Shown: positions 26,414 to 36,460, counted from the first letter of the stretch. The stretch is DNA of 64,000 bases from Alkalibacterium sp049389645 (GCF_049389645.1 NZ_CP186540.1:496001-560000); one strand, 5' to 3'. Translations and numbers: made by a program. Notes: a model not told the origin generated them from the sequence alone.

Positions 26414-26614
26414 TTAAGCTTTAGTTACGTTTGCTGCTTGAAGTCCGCGGTTTCCTTCTTCTGTATCAAAGTTAACTGCTTGTCCTTCGTCTAAAGATTT
26501 GAATCCGTCTTCTTGGATTGCTGAGAAATGTACGAATACATCTTCTGCTCCGTCACGTTCGATAAAGCCAAAACCTTTTTCTGCGTTAAACCATTTTACT
26601 GTTCCTGTTTCCAT
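26414..26614 (-). CDS. csp: Cold-shock protein, CspA/CspB family
   Basis: A 66-residue single-strand nucleic-acid-binding beta-barrel. RNP1 is KGFGFIER and RNP2 is VFVHFSAI; the N-terminus METGTVKWFN is also typical. It acts as an RNA chaperone in the cytoplasm. AGGAGG 10 nt before ATG at 26614 sets the start. The promoter at 26730 implies a leader of about 110 nt, the usual arrangement for cold-shock mRNAs whose leader controls stability and translation. Confidence 0.96.
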   Translation of the reverse strand: METGTVKWFNAEKGFGFIERDGAEDVFVHFSAIQEDGFKSLDEGQAVNFDTEEGNRGLQAANVTKA

Positions 26615-26729
26615 ATTAAAAATTCCTCCTCGTGCCATTCAGCACAAATTATTTTTACATTATTGCTTAAAGGCCAATTCGGAATGCATTACACAGTTCG
26701 TTGTTTGTCTCTTACAATATGTTAAACCT

Positions 26730-26757
26730 AGTATAACATACTCAGAGGATAATGCAA
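26730..26757 (-). promoter_or_regulatory. Promoter of the cold-shock gene
   Basis: TTGCAT (26752-26757), a 16-nt spacer and TATACT (26730-26735) on the minus strand. It gives a long untranslated leader in front of csp. The remaining sequence up to 27016 shows no gene. Confidence 0.65.
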
Positions 26758-27016
26758 ACTTATTTTGCTATTGTACATAATTAAGACTCATATTTCTTTT
26801 TTCTGAACTCTTACTTACTCTAAAATCCCTATAACGGCAACGATACCTCGCTTTTTTTCTACAAAAAAATTATCTGGACATCTACCATCTATTTAAGAAT
26901 CATTATTATTAAGATCACTTTTCCTAATTTCGTTCATAACTCTTTGCTATAGAATTAACCATTTTTACTGTAATCTGTAATATCATATCTTAACTGATTC
27001 TATTTTTAGTGAATGC

Positions 27017-27049
27017 AAAAAGGGCGACTCATTTTGAGCCGCCCTTTTT
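27017..27049 (-). terminator. Terminator of the aldo/keto reductase gene
   Basis: Stem AAAAGGGCGaCTC/GAGcCGCCCTTTT with a 4-nt ATTTT-type loop and T-runs on both sides; it serves the minus-strand gene ending at 27083. Confidence 0.83.
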
Positions 27050-27082
27050 TTAATGGAATATTTTTCTGCTACTTTAAAAAGT

Positions 27083-27934
27083 TTATCTTTCTTCAAAGTC
27101 ATCGGGTTTGCTTAAATCATCAAATTTAATGCTATCCAGGTAATCCATATCTTTACTTGAAAGTTCAAAATCAAAAATATCTGCATTTTCCATAATGCGT
27201 TTTTCGTGAACAGATTTAGTCAAAGTGACGAATCCATGCTGGAGACTCCATCTCAACAATACTTGAGCAATGGACTTACCATTTTCAGCACACATAGCCT
27301 GTACTTTAGTATTTCCCTCCAGATTTTCCATTGGAGAAAGTGGTGACCAAGCTTCCACAATCATATTATGCTTGCGACTCAACTCAACAGTATCTTCCTG
27401 AGTTATACCGGGATGCAGACGGATCTGATTAACCATCGGCATAATTCTGCAGTTTCCCACAATATTATTTAGATGAGGTACGGCAAAATTACTGAGTCCG
27501 ATGGCTTTTAACTTACCTTCATCATATAAATCTTCAAGCGCACGCCATGTATCGATATTGTCCTGTTTCCAGTCTCCACCGTTATCTTTGACAACAGGCC
27601 AGTGAATCAGGAACAAATCCAGATAGTCCAGATCCAATCTTTCCAGTGATTCTTCAATGGTCTTGCGGGCTGCATCATACCCGTGATTGGTGTTATTCAG
27701 TTTGCTAGTAACAAACAGTTCTTCACGCGGCACGCCACATTCTTTGATACCTTTCCCGACATACTCCTCATTGCCATACATTTGTGCTGTATCTATGTGG
27801 CGATAGCCAGCTTTGACGGCAGCGATTATGCCTTCCACAACTTCATTGGGATCAGTTACTTGCCATGTTCCGTATCCAAGTACTGGAATCTCAACCCCAT
27901 TTGATAAAGTATACGTATCATTAAGACTTTCCAT
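27083..27934 (-). CDS. Aldo/keto reductase
   Basis: A 283-residue TIM-barrel NADPH-dependent oxidoreductase. The catalytic tetrad is visible: Asp and Tyr in HIDTAQMYGNE, Lys in VTSKLNN and His in LFLIHWP. The C-terminal cofactor motif is LTKSVHEKRIMEN, slightly different from the usual IPKS. It reduces aldehydes or ketones in the cytoplasm; the substrate is unknown. AGGAGG lies 8 nt before ATG, and the gene stands alone. Confidence 0.93.
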   Translation of the reverse strand: MESLNDTYTLSNGVEIPVLGYGTWQVTDPNEVVEGIIAAVKAGYRHIDTAQMYGNEEYVGKGIKECGVPREELFVTSKLNNTNHGYDAARKTIEESLERLDLDYLDLFLIHWPVVKDNGGDWKQDNIDTWRALEDLYDEGKLKAIGLSNFAVPHLNNIVGNCRIMPMVNQIRLHPGITQEDTVELSRKHNMIVEAWSPLSPMENLEGNTKVQAMCAENGKSIAQVLLRWSLQHGFVTLTKSVHEKRIMENADIFDFELSSKDMDYLDSIKFDDLSKPDDFEER

Positions 27935-28183
27935 ATTTATTTCCTCCTAATTGTATATTGTTGCAAAAATCTTTTACTTATTTATTGTAACAAAAATCAG
28001 AATCAAACTTAATAGTTCCGACTTATAACCTACTTTTTTAAAATAATTGCGTATAAAAACAGGAAGCTAAATATATCGATGTCCATTCTCTTTTAACTTG
28101 ATAAGCAGGTTGATATCTCTTAAATTTATCCGTTAGTTCATTGTTTTAATTATTACCTTTGAAGCTATTTCACACAAAAGAAA

Positions 28184-28210
28184 AAACCAGAGCTATAGCT
28201 ACTCTGGTTT
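28184..28210 (-). terminator. Terminator of recQ
   Basis: Arms AAACCAGAG and CTCTGGTTT, and T6 on the minus strand, 37 nt after the recQ stop codon. Confidence 0.83.
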
Positions 28211-28246
28211 CAATTAATCTAATTGTATAGTGATATATTCAAGAAA

Positions 28247-30421
28247 TTATTTCGCAGTACTTTCTTCAGCTTTTATTTTGGCCAGTACAACTTTAATTTG
28301 ATCATACGTTATGGAGTCATCCATTGCTTCTTTGATAGGTTTGAGAAAGTCTCTCCCAACTTTTAGAATGGCTTCTCTTATTTCTTTATCTGTTTCAGGT
28401 GAAACGAATCGGTCAAGATCTATTTCTTTTCCTTTTTCGATCCATTTGCATATATGATTCACTATGGTCATCGTTGACAAGTTTCTCATTTCAGCAATTT
28501 CGTCAATCGTCTGTCCTTCTTCAAAACTAGTGACTGTTTCCTCTATTGTATTTTTAGATTGACCTATTTTTGACGTCTTCTGTGGCTGACTGATTTTTTC
28601 TGTTTTCACATTGTTTTGTTTCAAGGTCTCAGCATCTAGCTTATGACTAGAAACGTAGTCCTTAATGATAGTAAGGAATACCTCACCATATTCCTGTAAT
28701 TTCACATCGCCTACACCGTTTATATTTAAAAAGTCGTTTTCTGTCAGAGGATACTTCGCTGCCATATCGATCAAACTGCGGTCAGTAAAAACAATGAATG
28801 GTGGTTTACCTGCCTCTTGGGCAAGTTTTGTCCGTAATTTTCTCAGTTCTTCATATAAATCTTCATCATAATGTTCAATATTCTCGACCATCTTGTTCTT
28901 CGGAGCCGGCTCTTGTTTCAGTTGTTTCCGTATGGATAAACTCACTTTGGCCTGCAGCAGATCGTTGGTCTTTTCCGTAAACTGCACGATGGGATAGCTG
29001 TCGCCATTTAAACGTAGGTAGCCTTCACTCAACATAATGGAAATCATATCTTTGATGTCCCCGTCTGTATAGTCAGACATTAAACCATGCGTGCTCAATT
29101 CGTTGAATCCCAACTGCTGGATACGTTTATTGTTTTTCCCACGGAGGACGTCCGTTATGAGTCCGGTTCCGTATGCTTGCTTCATACGGTAGATGCACGA
29201 TAAAATCTTCTGGCTTTCAACGGTGATATCCGTGGTGACAGACTCTCCGTCGCAGTTTGAGCAATAGTCACATTCCTGCCAATCCACTTCCTGATCGAAG
29301 TATTTCAGTATACTCTTACGCAGGCAGTTACCGGTTTTACAATATGTGATCATCGAGTTCAGATTCGCTCGTGCATGAGGGGAATTCCCTTGTTCGATCA
29401 GCATCGTATTGGTAATAATGTCTTGGGCTGAATAAAATAGAATGGCTTCCGATGGGGCTCCGTCTCTCCCGGCACGACCGGCTTCCTGGTAATAACTTTC
29501 CATGTCGAGCGGCATATTATAATGAATAACACGCCTAACGTTTGATTTATCGATGCCCATTCCAAAAGCATTCGTCGCTACCATAATGGGTTTTCGGTCA
29601 TATAGAAAATCTTCCTGATGGTTCGTTCTTTCTTCCGCACTGATCCCTGCATGGTAATACGTTACCGGATACCCTTTTTTGTCAAGTGTGCTGTAAACTT
29701 TATCCACGCTTTTACGTGTATTACAATAAATGATGCTCGATTCTTTCTTATCCATTATCCGTAATAGCTCATTTGCCTTCTTTTTCGGCTTAACGACAGA
29801 GAAATAGAGATTCGGTCGGTCAAAACTGGCGACGTGCTTGAACGGTTTTTCCAATCTCAATTGCTTGATCATATCTTCCTGAACGATTTTCGTGGCCGTT
29901 GCTGTAAAAGCCGCAAATGGCGGACGCGAGGATAATACGCCCATCAACTCTGGAATCCGTTGATAACTCGTTCTGAAATCATGTCCCCACTGAGAAACAC
30001 AGTGGGCCTCGTCCACGGCGATAAGATTGAGCTTCCACCTGCGGGCATGAGACATAAACTGCTGGTTTCCCAGACGTTCAGGAGAAACATAAAGTAGATC
30101 TAACTCTCCCTTTGATGCCTGCTCCATAATCGACTGCTGTTCAAAATAAGTCAGTTGACTGTTTATATAAGCGGCTCTGACGCCTATCGTCTGCAAGCTG
30201 TCAACTTGATCTTTCATCAATGAAATCAAAGGCGAAATGACTAAAGTCAAACCGTCCATGAAAATAGCTGGAATCTGGTAACATATCGATTTCCCGCCAC
30301 CTGTAGGCATGACACCCAGCACATCTTCTCCTCTGAGAATGGCTTCAATGAGTTCCTGCTGTCCAGGTCGGAATGCGTCATAACCATAATAGTGTTTCAG
30401 TGTCTCAAAAATACTTTTCAT
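28247..30421 (-). CDS. recQ: ATP-dependent DNA helicase RecQ
   Basis: A 724-residue superfamily-2 helicase. Walker A is GGGKSICYQ, the aromatic-rich loop follows VDEAHCVSQWGHDFR, and motif VI is GRAGRDG. A zinc-binding segment (CRKSILKYFD ... CDYCSNC), an RQC winged helix (about residues 405-500), an HRDC domain (about 515-590) and a C-terminal helix-turn-helix (about 635-680, YpbB-like) follow. It unwinds DNA in recombination and repair. GGAGG before ATG at 30421 sets the start; the 13 upstream in-frame codons are dropped. It lies 41 nt after a GNAT gene, probably in one operon. Confidence 0.95.
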   Translation of the reverse strand: MKSIFETLKHYYGYDAFRPGQQELIEAILRGEDVLGVMPTGGGKSICYQIPAIFMDGLTLVISPLISLMKDQVDSLQTIGVRAAYINSQLTYFEQQSIMEQASKGELDLLYVSPERLGNQQFMSHARRWKLNLIAVDEAHCVSQWGHDFRTSYQRIPELMGVLSSRPPFAAFTATATKIVQEDMIKQLRLEKPFKHVASFDRPNLYFSVVKPKKKANELLRIMDKKESSIIYCNTRKSVDKVYSTLDKKGYPVTYYHAGISAEERTNHQEDFLYDRKPIMVATNAFGMGIDKSNVRRVIHYNMPLDMESYYQEAGRAGRDGAPSEAILFYSAQDIITNTMLIEQGNSPHARANLNSMITYCKTGNCLRKSILKYFDQEVDWQECDYCSNCDGESVTTDITVESQKILSCIYRMKQAYGTGLITDVLRGKNNKRIQQLGFNELSTHGLMSDYTDGDIKDMISIMLSEGYLRLNGDSYPIVQFTEKTNDLLQAKVSLSIRKQLKQEPAPKNKMVENIEHYDEDLYEELRKLRTKLAQEAGKPPFIVFTDRSLIDMAAKYPLTENDFLNINGVGDVKLQEYGEVFLTIIKDYVSSHKLDAETLKQNNVKTEKISQPQKTSKIGQSKNTIEETVTSFEEGQTIDEIAEMRNLSTMTIVNHICKWIEKGKEIDLDRFVSPETDKEIREAILKVGRDFLKPIKEAMDDSITYDQIKVVLAKIKAEESTAK

Positions 30422-30462
30422 AAATCCTCCATTTATCGTTTGCTTCAATAATTGCTGCACAA

Positions 30463-30963
30463 TTAAAATTTATCCGCCAGGTTCTCTAAAGCGTTTCCTT
30501 GCATTCTGAACGTGGTCCAGTCATCCATCGGTATTGCTCCCATTTTCTTGTAAAATTGGATAGATGGCTTGTTCCAGTCCAGACAAACCCATTCTAGTCT
30601 TCCGTAATTTCTCTCGCAAGTAAGATTGGCCAAAAATGTGAATAATTTACGTCCGATGCCTTTTCCTCGTACCTCGGGCTTCACATAAACATCTTCCAAA
30701 TAAAGACCTGGCTTCCCAAGAAAAGTAGAAAAATTAGGAAAAAACAGGGCAAAGGCTACAGGTTCATTTCGATATTCACCGATGATGACTTCAGCCATTT
30801 TTTTCTCGAACAAGTTCTCGTTTAGACTTTTTTCGGTGGCAACGACTTCATCCAACATTTTTTCATAAACAGCCAGCTCCTTGATCAAATCCAATATCAG
30901 AGAAAGATCTTTTTGTTCTGCAAAACGTATAGTAATCTTTTCCTCATTATTGTCTTTTTGCAT
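30463..30963 (-). CDS. GNAT N-acetyltransferase, diamine/spermidine-like
   Basis: A 166-residue GNAT protein. TIRFAEQKDLSLILDLIKEL opens the fold; LYLEDVYVKPEVRGKGIGRKLF carries the acetyl-CoA site (R-G-x-G-x-G/R) and LEWVCLDWNKPSIQFYKKMG follows. The LED-x-YV and WNKPSI-FY pattern is that of the diamine (spermidine/spermine) acetyltransferase group, so polyamines are plausible substrates, not proven. AGGGAG lies about 11 nt before ATG. It is followed by recQ. Confidence 0.85.
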   Translation of the reverse strand: MQKDNNEEKITIRFAEQKDLSLILDLIKELAVYEKMLDEVVATEKSLNENLFEKKMAEVIIGEYRNEPVAFALFFPNFSTFLGKPGLYLEDVYVKPEVRGKGIGRKLFTFLANLTCERNYGRLEWVCLDWNKPSIQFYKKMGAIPMDDWTTFRMQGNALENLADKF

Positions 30964-31014
30964 TTCAACCTAAACTCCCTCTATGTATTTCTAGTTACCT
31001 GCGACACTTATGAT

Positions 31015-31518
31015 TTATTCATTATATCTGTATCGAAAAATTTCCGTTTCAACACCCTGATAATAATCTATTCCATTATACTCTAAAATAAAACCGCACT
31101 TTTCCAATACTTTTTGTGAAGCCGTATTTTCTGCATGACATATCCCATAGATCATTGATATATCAAGCTGTTTTATGATTACAGGTAAAAAAGCAGTGAC
31201 AGCTTCTGTCGCATAGCCTTTGCCAGTATGCTCTCTGGCTATATGGTACCCAAGCTCCCAATCGTTTCCTGTTTGAACTGCCTGAACATAACCAATGTTT
31301 TTTCCGTCTTTGAGGATCACCGGATAGACAAAAGGCCCTGTATCGTTCTGGTAACAAGCAATGAGCTTTTCCACAGTTTCTTTTGCTTCATCAATCGTTG
31401 CAAACACCTCGTCCGGAACAAAACGTCTAGTATCCTCATCTAAAGAATTGAGATACACGCTTTCTGTCATGCTCTTATCAAATTCAGTTATAATCAATCT
31501 GTCAGTTTTTATAAACAT
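31015..31518 (-). CDS. GNAT N-acetyltransferase, RimJ/RimL type
   Basis: A 167-residue protein of the ribosomal-protein-acetyltransferase-like class. LIITEFDKS begins it, GYHIAREHTGKGYATEAVTAFLP is the acetyl-CoA-binding loop and HAENTASQKVLEKCGF the conserved helix. Members modify many targets besides ribosomal proteins. AGGAGG lies 14 nt before ATG, longer than ideal, but no better start is in frame. It is a single gene 51 nt upstream of the next GNAT gene, so a three-gene transcript with recQ is possible. Confidence 0.85.
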   Translation of the reverse strand: MFIKTDRLIITEFDKSMTESVYLNSLDEDTRRFVPDEVFATIDEAKETVEKLIACYQNDTGPFVYPVILKDGKNIGYVQAVQTGNDWELGYHIAREHTGKGYATEAVTAFLPVIIKQLDISMIYGICHAENTASQKVLEKCGFILEYNGIDYYQGVETEIFRYRYNE

Positions 31519-31837
31519 TTTACGATCGATGTCCTCCTAATATATCTAATAGTCATTTCAGCTTTTTAGTAGTTTGTCGAAAATTTCATATCACTCACGT
31601 TTATTATTCGCTTATTTAAGCTATCTTTTAACTCGCTTATGTTCTTGTAAATGAAAGAAGCCCCAAGACAACAGCATAAACATGCTAATCTTAGGCCGAT
31701 GTATTTATTTGTAATCAAGTATTGGATCTCCACCTCATAGATGTCTACCATTCTTATATATTCTAACACTAATTATGCTGAAATTGAGATTTAATTGTGG
31801 CTACTGATGAAATATGATGACCTAAAGAAATGTTATC

Positions 31838-32503
31838 TTATGCGTCCTTTCGATATTTAAATTTTTTTTCTATCCTTTCAATGAAAACAAAGCCATATAA
31901 ACCTAATATCGCATTGAACACAGCCACACTATAGACGCTGAAACGCTCAGCTATTCCGAAATATGCCATGGGTACTATGCTTGTACCGATGGGACCGATA
32001 ATCATGAATACTAATGTGACAGTTGCCCAAATAGCCAATGACTGATATTTTTTATGATTTTTGAATCCCCCGATGATAATCAGAATAATTGAAACAATCG
32101 ATAAAACGACAACTACAGCTGTAACGACGTATACATGCATAACATCTTGAAAGGTTCCGGCATACCCACTATCCGTCAATGGAAAAAGAGTGTAGCCTAT
32201 CGCCGATGCCCAATTCATTATGGCAAACAGATATATCCCAACTCTCAATACTTTATTTCCCTTACCCTGAATGATTATACAAACCAACACACAACTCAAA
32301 CAGGCAAATAGATGGTGAATGGAGACTAGTCCATTTGCGACCACAAATGAAGGGGCGTTCGTTGCAGTTAAATCACTTACTGCCTGGCTTCTCCAGTCGT
32401 ATCCAGGATAATTCATCGCCCCAACTACAGTATGCAAGATATAAAAAACGAGACTTACGATGCCTGAAAGGCACAACCAGTTAGTCAGTGTTTTCCCTCT
32501 CAT
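31838..32503 (-). CDS. DUF998 family membrane protein
   Basis: A 221-residue protein with about six to seven hydrophobic segments. YPGYDWRSQAVSDLTATNAPS between the first two segments and the later SGYAGTFQDVMHVYVVT region are the marks of DUF998. The function is unknown. GGGGAG 5 nt before ATG at 32503 sets the start; the longer frame to 32548 is disregarded. It stands alone. Confidence 0.83.
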   Translation of the reverse strand: MRGKTLTNWLCLSGIVSLVFYILHTVVGAMNYPGYDWRSQAVSDLTATNAPSFVVANGLVSIHHLFACLSCVLVCIIIQGKGNKVLRVGIYLFAIMNWASAIGYTLFPLTDSGYAGTFQDVMHVYVVTAVVVVLSIVSIILIIIGGFKNHKKYQSLAIWATVTLVFMIIGPIGTSIVPMAYFGIAERFSVYSVAVFNAILGLYGFVFIERIEKKFKYRKDA

Positions 32504-32605
32504 TTCATCTCCCCCTAATATCGGCAGCATTCCTCTTTTATTCAGCATGTATTGATAACGTCCGTTAATTTTTTTTTAAAATGATTACATAATCCAGTCT
32601 CAACA

Positions 32606-32941
32606 TTATTCTTTTTTAATTTTCTTTTTTTTGGGTTTCGGCAACGGTAATTCATTTGCGGTAATCTTGATTAATTGGCTGATCCATTCTTGATCATCAA
32701 TTTTATCCTCTATTAGAAAACTCATTTTTGCTCCTGGGTATGGAGGGGCTTCCTTCACATCGTCTATAAAGGTTTTCCCTGCTTCGGTTTGTTTTACAAA
32801 CAGCTGATCATCACATATCAGTGCAACAACTTTTTTATCACAATAAATGGCATACTCCCCAAACATTTTCCTGTATGTTACCATGCCTGCATTACCTATT
32901 TGTTCCACCACATAATCCACAAAATCCTGGCTTGATGACAT
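32606..32941 (-). CDS. TfoX N-terminal domain protein
   Basis: A 111-residue protein made of one TfoX/Sxy N-terminal domain: VTYRKMFGEYAIYCDKKVVALICDD and the later YPGAKMSFLIED. In gammaproteobacteria the domain belongs to a competence regulator; single-domain Firmicutes forms are uncharacterised. The lysine-rich C-terminus (KPKKKKIKK) could bind nucleic acid. AGGGAG lies 5 nt before ATG. Confidence 0.87.
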   Translation of the reverse strand: MSSSQDFVDYVVEQIGNAGMVTYRKMFGEYAIYCDKKVVALICDDQLFVKQTEAGKTFIDDVKEAPPYPGAKMSFLIEDKIDDQEWISQLIKITANELPLPKPKKKKIKKE

Positions 32942-33030
32942 CTCTTCTCCCTTCTTTCATAAGCGTCACTTAATTTTCGTCAAATTGATTTTTCGCGTTT
33001 CAAATAACAAGAGATGAGTCTTCGGTAATT

Positions 33031-33954
33031 TTATTCATCGTCTTGTTCAAGACTAAATAGTGATTTAGAAATTTGACTTGTTTTTTCATCTGCACATAAG
33101 TTGAGACTGATTCCCCACAATTTCTCTTGCGACTGCTTATTCAATATTTGCATATCTTCTTTAATTTCTACAAATTCATTATCTTTCAAAGTAATAAACT
33201 TTCCAGACTTTTTAAGGCTTTCTTCTTGATTTTCGGTAAACATAGGAGCCATCATTTCTCCGCATTCTTCTATCGTAATAAATCTTCCGAATAACTTCAT
33301 CAAAGTTGCCATCATTCTCATATATGCAGGGATAATATTTATTTGGTTGCTCCACACAGTTTTAGGGATTTGAAAGCCGATAAAAGCTATTTTTGAATTA
33401 TGTTTATTTTTGTATAAATCATGCAATTTCACAAGAAACATTCTTTTTGCAACCATGGCCTGATGAATACCATCTTCATATCCCCACTTATTTATCATTT
33501 GCATATCATCCCAAAAAATTTCACCTCCTTCTGTGACATTAAAAATAACTCTTCCTCCACTCTGGGACTTCTCCAATAAGCTTAACAAGTTCAAGGTCAG
33601 CATAAAATGAGATAAATAATTGACTTGAAAATGCGAATCCATACCATCTTCTGTTTCAATTCTCTCGGCAGCATATCCTAAACCAGCATTTATAAATAGT
33701 CCATCTAAAAAAGTATGCTTACTTTGAATCTCATTTATCGCATTTTCAACATCCCTTAGTTTTGTAAGGTCACATATAATTAGTGAAACTTTTTCATTGA
33801 GAGTAGTATTCTTAAAGTCCGCTTTTACTTTATCGCCAAGTTCTTTTGATCTACAAAGGATAATTACCTCGTGTGATTGGTTATCAATAGATGCTAATGC
33901 TTTAGCAACGCCTTTTCCCATTCCATTCGTACCACCAGTTATTAAAATCTTCAT
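33031..33954 (-). CDS. SDR-family oxidoreductase
   Basis: A 307-residue short-chain dehydrogenase/reductase-like protein. ILITGGTNGMGKGVAKAL is the cofactor loop, LFINAGLGYA the NAG motif. The usual Y-x3-K pair is not obvious where expected (GIHQAMVAKRMFL), so catalytic activity is uncertain. ATG at 33954 has AAGGGG 6 nt upstream. It begins 14 nt after the DUF4332 gene and is cotranscribed with it. Confidence 0.8.
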   Translation of the reverse strand: MKILITGGTNGMGKGVAKALASIDNQSHEVIILCRSKELGDKVKADFKNTTLNEKVSLIICDLTKLRDVENAINEIQSKHTFLDGLFINAGLGYAAERIETEDGMDSHFQVNYLSHFMLTLNLLSLLEKSQSGGRVIFNVTEGGEIFWDDMQMINKWGYEDGIHQAMVAKRMFLVKLHDLYKNKHNSKIAFIGFQIPKTVWSNQINIIPAYMRMMATLMKLFGRFITIEECGEMMAPMFTENQEESLKKSGKFITLKDNEFVEIKEDMQILNKQSQEKLWGISLNLCADEKTSQISKSLFSLEQDDE

Positions 33955-33968
33955 AGTTTTCCCCTTCT

Positions 33969-34628
33969 TCACGAAACATATGATGCCGCTTTCACTAGCC
34001 GTTTGATATCTCTAAGTCCAATTTTCCCTTTAAAATATTTGTTATCTTTATTCATCTTATCAAGTTTGCTACATAATTCATCTGCGTCAGCCATTGAAAT
34101 CATTCTCACATTCGTATATCCAGCAGCAACTAACATTCTGGCAAAATTGGGACTGACCCACTGGATTCTTGTCAGATCAAGCAAATTATGGATAGATTCA
34201 ATAAATTCCGGTTCAAATCCATAGTCATTGATAATTTCAGTCTTTTCCTCAGATGAACTCAATGCCTCAAATAATAAAACGGAATTCTTATAACCAAGGG
34301 TTTCTAATTTCGCTACATCTTTTTGAGGAAACCAATCAAAAGAGCTTAATTGACATGCCTTCGGGAAATAACTTTCTATTTCTCGTCTAAGTAAAACCAA
34401 GTAATCATAATTTATTCCGGTCTCCTTTGATAGCATTGGTATGTCTTTTTTGTTTTTCAAACCTTTTCTCAAATCATTAAGGGCAAAAAAACCATACTCT
34501 TTTAATTTCAAAAACTGTTCATCAATCTTTTCCAATAGAAAAATTCGGCTGGGGACCAAGTCTGTTTCTTCGATCCTCTTTTGTAAATTATCAAGGCTTA
34601 CTTTTTCTTCATCAATATAATAAGACAT
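33969..34628 (-). CDS. DUF4332-like helix-hairpin-helix protein
   Basis: A 219-residue mostly helical protein. The second half, TRIQWVSPNFARMLVAAGY to LRDIKRLVKAA, looks like a DUF4332-type helix-hairpin-helix tandem, a fold that often binds DNA. The first half has a similar but weaker repeat around KLETLGYKNSVLLFEAL. The function is unknown. AAGGAGG lies 7 nt before ATG, and the gene leads a two-gene operon with the SDR protein. Confidence 0.6.
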   Translation of the reverse strand: MSYYIDEEKVSLDNLQKRIEETDLVPSRIFLLEKIDEQFLKLKEYGFFALNDLRKGLKNKKDIPMLSKETGINYDYLVLLRREIESYFPKACQLSSFDWFPQKDVAKLETLGYKNSVLLFEALSSSEEKTEIINDYGFEPEFIESIHNLLDLTRIQWVSPNFARMLVAAGYTNVRMISMADADELCSKLDKMNKDNKYFKGKIGLRDIKRLVKAASYVS

Positions 34629-34833
34629 ACCCGTTCCTCCTTATATATTATATTGCTTGACGTTCAGAGGTTCAGCAACTTCGATCTTTCCTGAAAAAAT
34701 CCCCCTCCGGTATTGACTATACCTCTGCTAGATGAAGTCGATCAATTTTAAACTTACTATTAATCCGATACCTTTAGAAACAATTCAAATAATTCAATTC
34801 TGGAATAAGCTATTTTTTGTCAGTTTTCATTTC

Positions 34834-35607
34834 CTATTCCAAAGCTTTTTCTAATAACTTATCAAAACGGCTGTCCATACAGATACTGATATCTGTTGTA
34901 ATAAATTTCCCATTATAAAACATGCTGAAAATAGTAGCAGGACTTGGTGCTGTTTGTGCCTGTTCCATGGTTTCAATTTTTATGATTTTGTAGGGTATGT
35001 CCCTTTTAGTCGCTGTTTCTATCAGAGAAGTTTTGGCGTGGAACTCTGCAAATGGACACCTGTTTGAATAATAAACAACTATCCCTACTTTCTCAGCACA
35101 TTCACCACTGATTACAGACTCATTAAATCTGGGTGTTGGGGCATCGGGATCAATTTTCAACACTAAAAGACTGAACCCTGATGTTGTTTTCTGACAATCT
35201 ACAAACCCCTGTTTTAAAAGCCATTTCGTATCACTCATAAAATGAAATTTCTTTGTTCCAACGACAGTAGTCAATCCACTCTTCCCATTTTTTTTTGCAT
35301 CTTCAATAGCGGTTTCAAGCAAAGCTTTTCCATAGCCATTTCCTTTATATTTTCCAGATACCCAAAAACAGTTTACCAATAGATAATTAGGTGCATCTAC
35401 AGGTACCCATCCCTTTTCAGCCGGCCCGTATTCAATAAAGACTTTTGCTCTCGCATCAATTCTACGGAAAACATAACCATTACTGAATTCCTTTTTCAAC
35501 CAATCTTTTTTTAGCTCATAGCTTTCTTTACACTTCTTATCCGATATGGCACAGCAGATGTGTTCTTCTGAAATGTTAACGGTATTCAATTCTATAAATT
35601 TTTCCAT
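34834..35607 (-). CDS. yoaP: YoaP-like GNAT acetyltransferase with C-terminal YoaP domain
   Basis: A 257-residue two-domain protein. The GNAT domain (about residues 1-150) has VNCFWVSGKYKGNGYGKALLETA as the acetyl-CoA loop. The C-terminal YoaP-like domain (about 175-255) has a thioredoxin-like look, with YYSNRCPFAEFHAKTSLIE, and ends DSRFDKLLEKAL. The same pairing occurs in B. subtilis YoaP. Substrates are unknown. AAGGG lies about 8 nt before ATG. Confidence 0.85.
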   Translation of the reverse strand: MEKFIELNTVNISEEHICCAISDKKCKESYELKKDWLKKEFSNGYVFRRIDARAKVFIEYGPAEKGWVPVDAPNYLLVNCFWVSGKYKGNGYGKALLETAIEDAKKNGKSGLTTVVGTKKFHFMSDTKWLLKQGFVDCQKTTSGFSLLVLKIDPDAPTPRFNESVISGECAEKVGIVVYYSNRCPFAEFHAKTSLIETATKRDIPYKIIKIETMEQAQTAPSPATIFSMFYNGKFITTDISICMDSRFDKLLEKALE

Positions 35608-35796
35608 ATCGCTGACCCTTTCTTTTGATTAGTGGTCTGAATAATGATTTTATTCACGAGCCATTGTCGTTAAAATTTCTTTTGTACATAGTTGAAAAGG
35701 ACAGAATTTGAATTTTCATATTGTGTTTCAACATCAATATAGCAGCATTTTAAACGTTAAACTGGAATCTGCTTCGTTCGTTTAGTCGAATTATTG

Positions 35797-36288
35797 TTAG
35801 TCATCCACATTGGTATTCATCGTTTGAGCGAATGCCTTAATTGTTTCTTCTCTGACGTCAGAGTAATCCGAAGAAATCTTAGCTATCTTTTTAGTGATTG
35901 CTTTATCAAAAAAGCTCATGTCCTCAAACTGGAACATCCCTCCAAAGTGTGCGGTGACAGTTGCCAGCTGTATTAATTCTGGCGGAAAGCTAGATTGTAG
36001 TTGATCTTTGATGACATCTTCGTCCTGCATCCCGCAAATAAATAAACCAAGACGTTTGCTTTTCAACATTTCAAGGTGGTCTTCACAGAAAGAAGTGATA
36101 TCTTTACGTATCTGTCCCATATATATGGGGCCGCCGATGATGATCGTGTCGAAATGAATCAAGTCTTTGTTAACGCTGCTTTTCGCCTCCAAATAATCGA
36201 CGTCATCATGGAGTATGTCTCCCAATATATGGGCAAATTTTTCAGTACTGCCGTATTTAGTAGCATAGACAATTAAAGTTCTCATCAT
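35797..36288 (-). CDS. Flavodoxin / HemG-like flavoprotein
   Basis: A 163-residue FMN-binding fold. TLIVYATKYGSTEKFA is the phosphate loop, IIIGGPIYMGQIRKDI the second loop and LFICGMQDED the third. The pattern is that of the flavodoxin-like protoporphyrinogen-oxidase HemG group, though Firmicutes members usually have general redox roles. The start is uncertain: ATG at 36303 has no site, and GGAAG precedes the ATG at 36288 by 7 nt. A promoter-like repeat lies about 175 nt upstream (36461-36523). Confidence 0.85.
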   Translation of the reverse strand: MMRTLIVYATKYGSTEKFAHILGDILHDDVDYLEAKSSVNKDLIHFDTIIIGGPIYMGQIRKDITSFCEDHLEMLKSKRLGLFICGMQDEDVIKDQLQSSFPPELIQLATVTAHFGGMFQFEDMSFFDKAITKKIAKISSDYSDVREETIKAFAQTMNTNVDD

Positions 36289-36460
36289 TTCATCTTCTTC
36301 CATAGAAATATTTTTTTCAGCTGATAAAACACAGATTTTATGAGTTCTCTTTCAATGTCACTGAATTATTAGATGTCAATATAAAAACAGCTGTGTTCAC
36401 AGGTATCGAGTGGACTTACTAGATTGGTTTGCCAAATATCACCCATAATACCGATCTTTA

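Noticed and set aside
31566..31769. 67-codon minus-strand frame with a hydrophobic, Cys-rich stretch
   Set aside because: No ribosome binding site, no family resemblance and an odd composition (LACLCCCLGASF); probably chance.
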